The notes under the pieces were generated by a model. It was given only the letters and a program-made list of their open reading frames with translations, ran no database searches and was not told the origin of the DNA. From assembly GCA_937891215.1 (NCBI GenBank), contig CALAEU010000326.1, positions 1 to 7,031 on the forward strand: a DNA stretch of 7,031 nucleotides, written 5' to 3'. Below are positions 4,905 through 7,031 of this stretch, one piece after another. Position 1 is the stretch's first letter. Every line of letters begins with the position of its first letter. A program made the position numbers and the translations under genes. Source of the DNA: an uncultured Clostridia bacterium (GTDB taxonomy: Bacteria; Bacillota_A; Clostridia; Oscillospirales; Acutalibacteraceae).

Positions 4905-5387
4905 GGTAAAACTGTTATTTGTCCAGGTAGCTTTGACCCACTTACAATAGGTCACTTAGATATTATCAAAAGGTCTTCTAAATTATTTGACCAGGTAATT
5001 GTTGTTGTAATGAAAAACTTCAACAAAAACAGTGGTAGTTTTACAGTTGAAGAGAGAATGGAATTTATAAAGCGTTGTACCGAAGATTTACCTAATGTAA
5101 CTGTTGACAGTCACTTGGGTCTTCTTGCAGACTACGCAAGAGAAAAAGGTGCGTCCGCGGTAGTTAAAGGTCTTCGTGCTATTTCAGACTTTGACGATGA
5201 ATTCCGTCAGGCACTTACTAACCAGAAGTTAAACAGTGAACTTGAAACAATTTTTTTAACTACAAGCGCAGATTATATGTTTTTAAGTTCAAGCGTTGTA
5301 AAAGAAGTGTGCAAATTAGGTGGCGATGTTTCAACATTCGTACCAGAACAAATCCGCGATGACATAATTGCGAGATTATCTAAATAA
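4902..5387 (+). CDS. coaD: Phosphopantetheine adenylyltransferase (CoaD)
   Basis: This encodes 161 residues from the TTG start, or 164 from GTG at 4893; family members are about 160. CoaD catalyses the penultimate step of coenzyme A synthesis, joining ATP and 4'-phosphopantetheine to give dephospho-CoA in the cytoplasm, as a hexamer. Visible signatures, counted from TTG, are PGSFDPLTIGHLD (8-20) with the nucleotidyltransferase GH motif, VVKGLRAISDFDDE (87-100), and SSSVVKEV (129-136) close to the ATP site. The 4'-phosphopantetheine-contacting region F39-S46 is also family-like. It begins 1 base after the rsmD stop and is surely co-transcribed with it. All expected motifs are present. Confidence 0.95.
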   Translation: MGKTVICPGSFDPLTIGHLDIIKRSSKLFDQVIVVVMKNFNKNSGSFTVEERMEFIKRCTEDLPNVTVDSHLGLLADYAREKGASAVVKGLRAISDFDDEFRQALTNQKLNSELETIFLTTSADYMFLSSSVVKEVCKLGGDVSTFVPEQIRDDIIARLSK

Positions 5388-5401
5388 TTTATAAATAAGT
5401 T

Positions 5402-5430
5402 AATAATAAAATTTATATACATTTATTATT
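5402..5430. repeat. All-A/T inverted repeat between coaD and the coiled-coil gene
   Basis: AATAATAAA (5402-5410) pairs perfectly with TTTATTATT (5422-5430) around an 11-base loop, ending just before the ribosome site of the next gene. An A/T-only stem is weak. It could slightly modulate translation or be compositional chance. Confidence 0.3.
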
Positions 5431-5447
5431 GAAAGGTTGGTAAAAAT

Positions 5448-5996
5448 ATGAGTATTGATACATTACTTAATGATATGGATACCGTAATTGAGGAAGGCAG
5501 AAGTGTTCCTCTTGTTCCAAACAAACTTTTAGTTGATGTTGATGAACTTCGTAGAATTATTGAGGATATCAGACTCAATATGCCTGTTGAAATTACACAG
5601 GCTAAGAAAATTGCGGCTGAAAGACGCGATATTCTCAATGCAGCAGACGCAGCAGCAGAAGAAGTTATTGTTAAAGCTCGTCAGAGAGCAGACCTTATGG
5701 TTGAAGAACATCAGATTACCAAAGAAGCAAAAGAAGCTGCTTTAGCAATTATGCAACAGGCTAAAGATGAGTCAAATGCACTTCTTAACGCTTCAAAGGC
5801 AAAAGCTGATGAAATAATGAATAAAGCAGAGCGCTGGTCTAACGATATGCGTAAAAATGCAAGTAATTATGTTGAAAATGTAATAAAAGATGCTGATGAA
5901 ACACTCACAAGAAGTGTTAATGACATCAGAACTTTAAGACAAAGCATCCACGATGCGCTTAATACACCTACTGAACCAAGACCTAATTTTGACTGA
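5448..5996 (+). CDS. Coiled-coil protein, ATP-synthase-b/DivIVA-like helix
   Basis: This encodes 182 residues with no enzymatic motif. Residues 1-45 are a less regular head containing LVPNKLLVDVDELRRIIEDI, like the lipid- or cortex-associated start of DivIVA-family and related proteins. Residues 48-165 are an almost unbroken alanine-, glutamate- and lysine-rich helix (AAERRDIL, AADAAAEEVIVKARQ), typical of a coiled coil resembling ATP-synthase subunit b or V-ATPase subunit E/H stalks. The tail is short and proline-rich (NTPTEPRPNFD). There is no membrane segment. The upstream AAAGG/GGTTGG purine stretch (5432-5440) is the likely ribosome site. It lies 60 bases after coaD and 20 before the kinase-like gene. 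Annotation pipelines often call such proteins 'ATPase'; nothing here shows ATP hydrolysis. A scaffold or cell-division role is an inference. Confidence 0.8.
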   Translation: MSIDTLLNDMDTVIEEGRSVPLVPNKLLVDVDELRRIIEDIRLNMPVEITQAKKIAAERRDILNAADAAAEEVIVKARQRADLMVEEHQITKEAKEAALAIMQQAKDESNALLNASKAKADEIMNKAERWSNDMRKNASNYVENVIKDADETLTRSVNDIRTLRQSIHDALNTPTEPRPNFD

Positions 5997-6016
5997 TAAA
6001 GGGTGGAGTTTTTACA

Positions 6017-6988
6017 ATGGAAAAAGAGCGACTTTGTTTACGCTGTATGAGAAAAATCGGCGATAGCGATGCGTGTCCTTATTGCAAAGATGAAAGTCGT
6101 GAAGCACAACAAGCACCATATCTGCCACTTAAAACTGTTGTCGGTGGTAAATATCTTGTCGGCAAAAGAGTTTCAACAAATGGTGATGGCTCTACCTACT
6201 ATGGTTTTGATTTGGATAAAAAACAAGCGGTTATGATTCGTGAGTGCTTCCCTGAAGGTGAAGTTACACGCGGTGATGATAACTATTGTCTTGTTAATGT
6301 TGGCAGAGCGGCTGCTTTCATTGATGCAAAGGCTAAATTCACAAAATTATGGAACACCCTTAAAAATATAACTGGGTGCTCTGCTATTGTGCCTGTTCTT
6401 GATGTTTTTGAAGATTTAGGTACAAGTTATGCTATAAGTGAATACCTTGGTGAGGGCGAAACTCTCAGAGATTATCTGCTTAAAAATGAGCAAGGTTATA
6501 TTTCATGGGAAGAAGCACGCGTTCTTTTAATGCCTGTGCTTTCTGCTCTTGGTGTTCTTCACGAAAATGGAATTATTCACGGTGCTATTTCACCTAATTC
6601 ACTTATTGTAGATAGAGATGGTAAAGTAAAAATTACCGATTACAGTATTGATGATGTAAGAATAAAAGGTGGTAAACTTCCTTTAGAATTATCTGATGGG
6701 TATGCTGCTATTGAGCAATACGCAGAAGATGGCGAATTAGGACCATGGACTGATGTCTATGGATTTGCAACAGTACTTTACAGAGTACTTGTCGGCAGTA
6801 CACCTATGAATTCAGTTTCAAGGGCGACAAACGACAAACTTATGATTCCTGGTAAATTTGCAGAAATCATACCTGCTTATGTAATAAATGCATTAGTAAA
6901 TGCGTTGCAGATTCTCCCTGAAGACAGAACTGAAAATGTCGAGTTCCTTCGTGATGACCTTTCTGCTTCACCTAATGCTGCAGTCTGA
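6017..6988 (+). CDS. Zinc-ribbon protein kinase homologue, probable pseudokinase
   Basis: This encodes 323 residues. An N-terminal zinc ribbon uses C7/C10 and C20/C23 (CLRC, CPYC). A bacterial Ser/Thr-kinase-like fold follows (about 43-312). Key catalytic positions are changed: the glycine loop reads VSTNGDGSTYYG (52-63) with two glycines lost; the usual VAIKE lysine is R75 in VMIRECFP; HRD is HGA (188-190) and the catalytic-loop Asn is S195; DFG is DYS (208-210). The metal-binding Asp D208, the GYAAIEQY segment (228-235) and D246 in DVYGF are kept. The fold therefore seems intact while catalysis is probably lost, so it may bind nucleotide or a partner. GGTGGAG (6002-6008) is the ribosome site. 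It follows the coiled-coil gene by 20 bases. There is no membrane segment, and the protein stops just after the kinase fold, shorter than relatives that carry a C-terminal extension. Confidence 0.85.
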   Translation: MEKERLCLRCMRKIGDSDACPYCKDESREAQQAPYLPLKTVVGGKYLVGKRVSTNGDGSTYYGFDLDKKQAVMIRECFPEGEVTRGDDNYCLVNVGRAAAFIDAKAKFTKLWNTLKNITGCSAIVPVLDVFEDLGTSYAISEYLGEGETLRDYLLKNEQGYISWEEARVLLMPVLSALGVLHENGIIHGAISPNSLIVDRDGKVKITDYSIDDVRIKGGKLPLELSDGYAAIEQYAEDGELGPWTDVYGFATVLYRVLVGSTPMNSVSRATNDKLMIPGKFAEIIPAYVINALVNALQILPEDRTENVEFLRDDLSASPNAAV

Positions 6989-7031
6989 CTTTCTAAAGTT
7001 GGCTCTTCCATCATATGACCGGTTAAGGCAA

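Noticed and set aside
5533..5745. Second-frame open reading frame inside the coiled-coil gene
   Set aside because: Its lysine/leucine-rich repeats come from the other frame of the alanine/glutamate helix codons.

Overview
The window looks like a chromosomal segment of a low-G+C Gram-positive bacterium, most likely a clostridial gut-type Firmicute. The support is strong AGGAGG-type ribosome binding sites, sigma-A style promoters, the rsmD-coaD gene order, and a zinc-ribbon kinase-like gene of a type seen in Clostridia. I cannot name a species.

Left part (1-3424): the window opens in the 3' end of a tRNA (probably tRNA-Ser, CCA encoded), followed by a strong terminator. A near-consensus promoter (111-139) then heads a tight, co-directional five-gene unit. 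Its genes are a 62-residue excisionase/MerR-type helix-turn-helix protein, a 115-residue protein with one membrane segment and a coiled coil, an EcoRI-family adenine-N6 DNA methyltransferase, a DUF262-HNH nuclease overlapping the methyltransferase by 4 bases (ATGA), and a 123-residue protein with three membrane segments. This reads as a compact restriction-modification-like defence cassette beside a tRNA gene. No integrase is present, and no EcoRI-like endonuclease accompanies the EcoRI-type methylase; the DUF262-HNH protein occupies that place. It is the best candidate here for a poorly described system.

Middle part (3425-4363): the cassette ends against a tRNA T-arm-like sequence, a long terminator hairpin and a second T-arm-like sequence in inverted orientation. 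Next comes a promoter whose -10 box lies at the centre of a 19-bp perfect inverted repeat, driving a lone small membrane protein with a PH-like tail. A roughly 290-base intergenic stretch follows, holding two different heptamer tandem arrays and then the promoter for the right-hand operon.

Right part (4364-7031): a housekeeping operon. It holds rsmD (16S rRNA m2G966 methyltransferase), coaD (phosphopantetheine adenylyltransferase, probable TTG start), a coiled-coil protein resembling ATP-synthase subunit b or DivIVA helices, and a zinc-ribbon protein-kinase homologue whose catalytic residues are substituted, so it is probably a pseudokinase. The window ends 43 bases after that gene.

The left and right parts appear functionally unrelated: accessory defence DNA sits beside a core operon, and the repeat-rich middle marks the junction.
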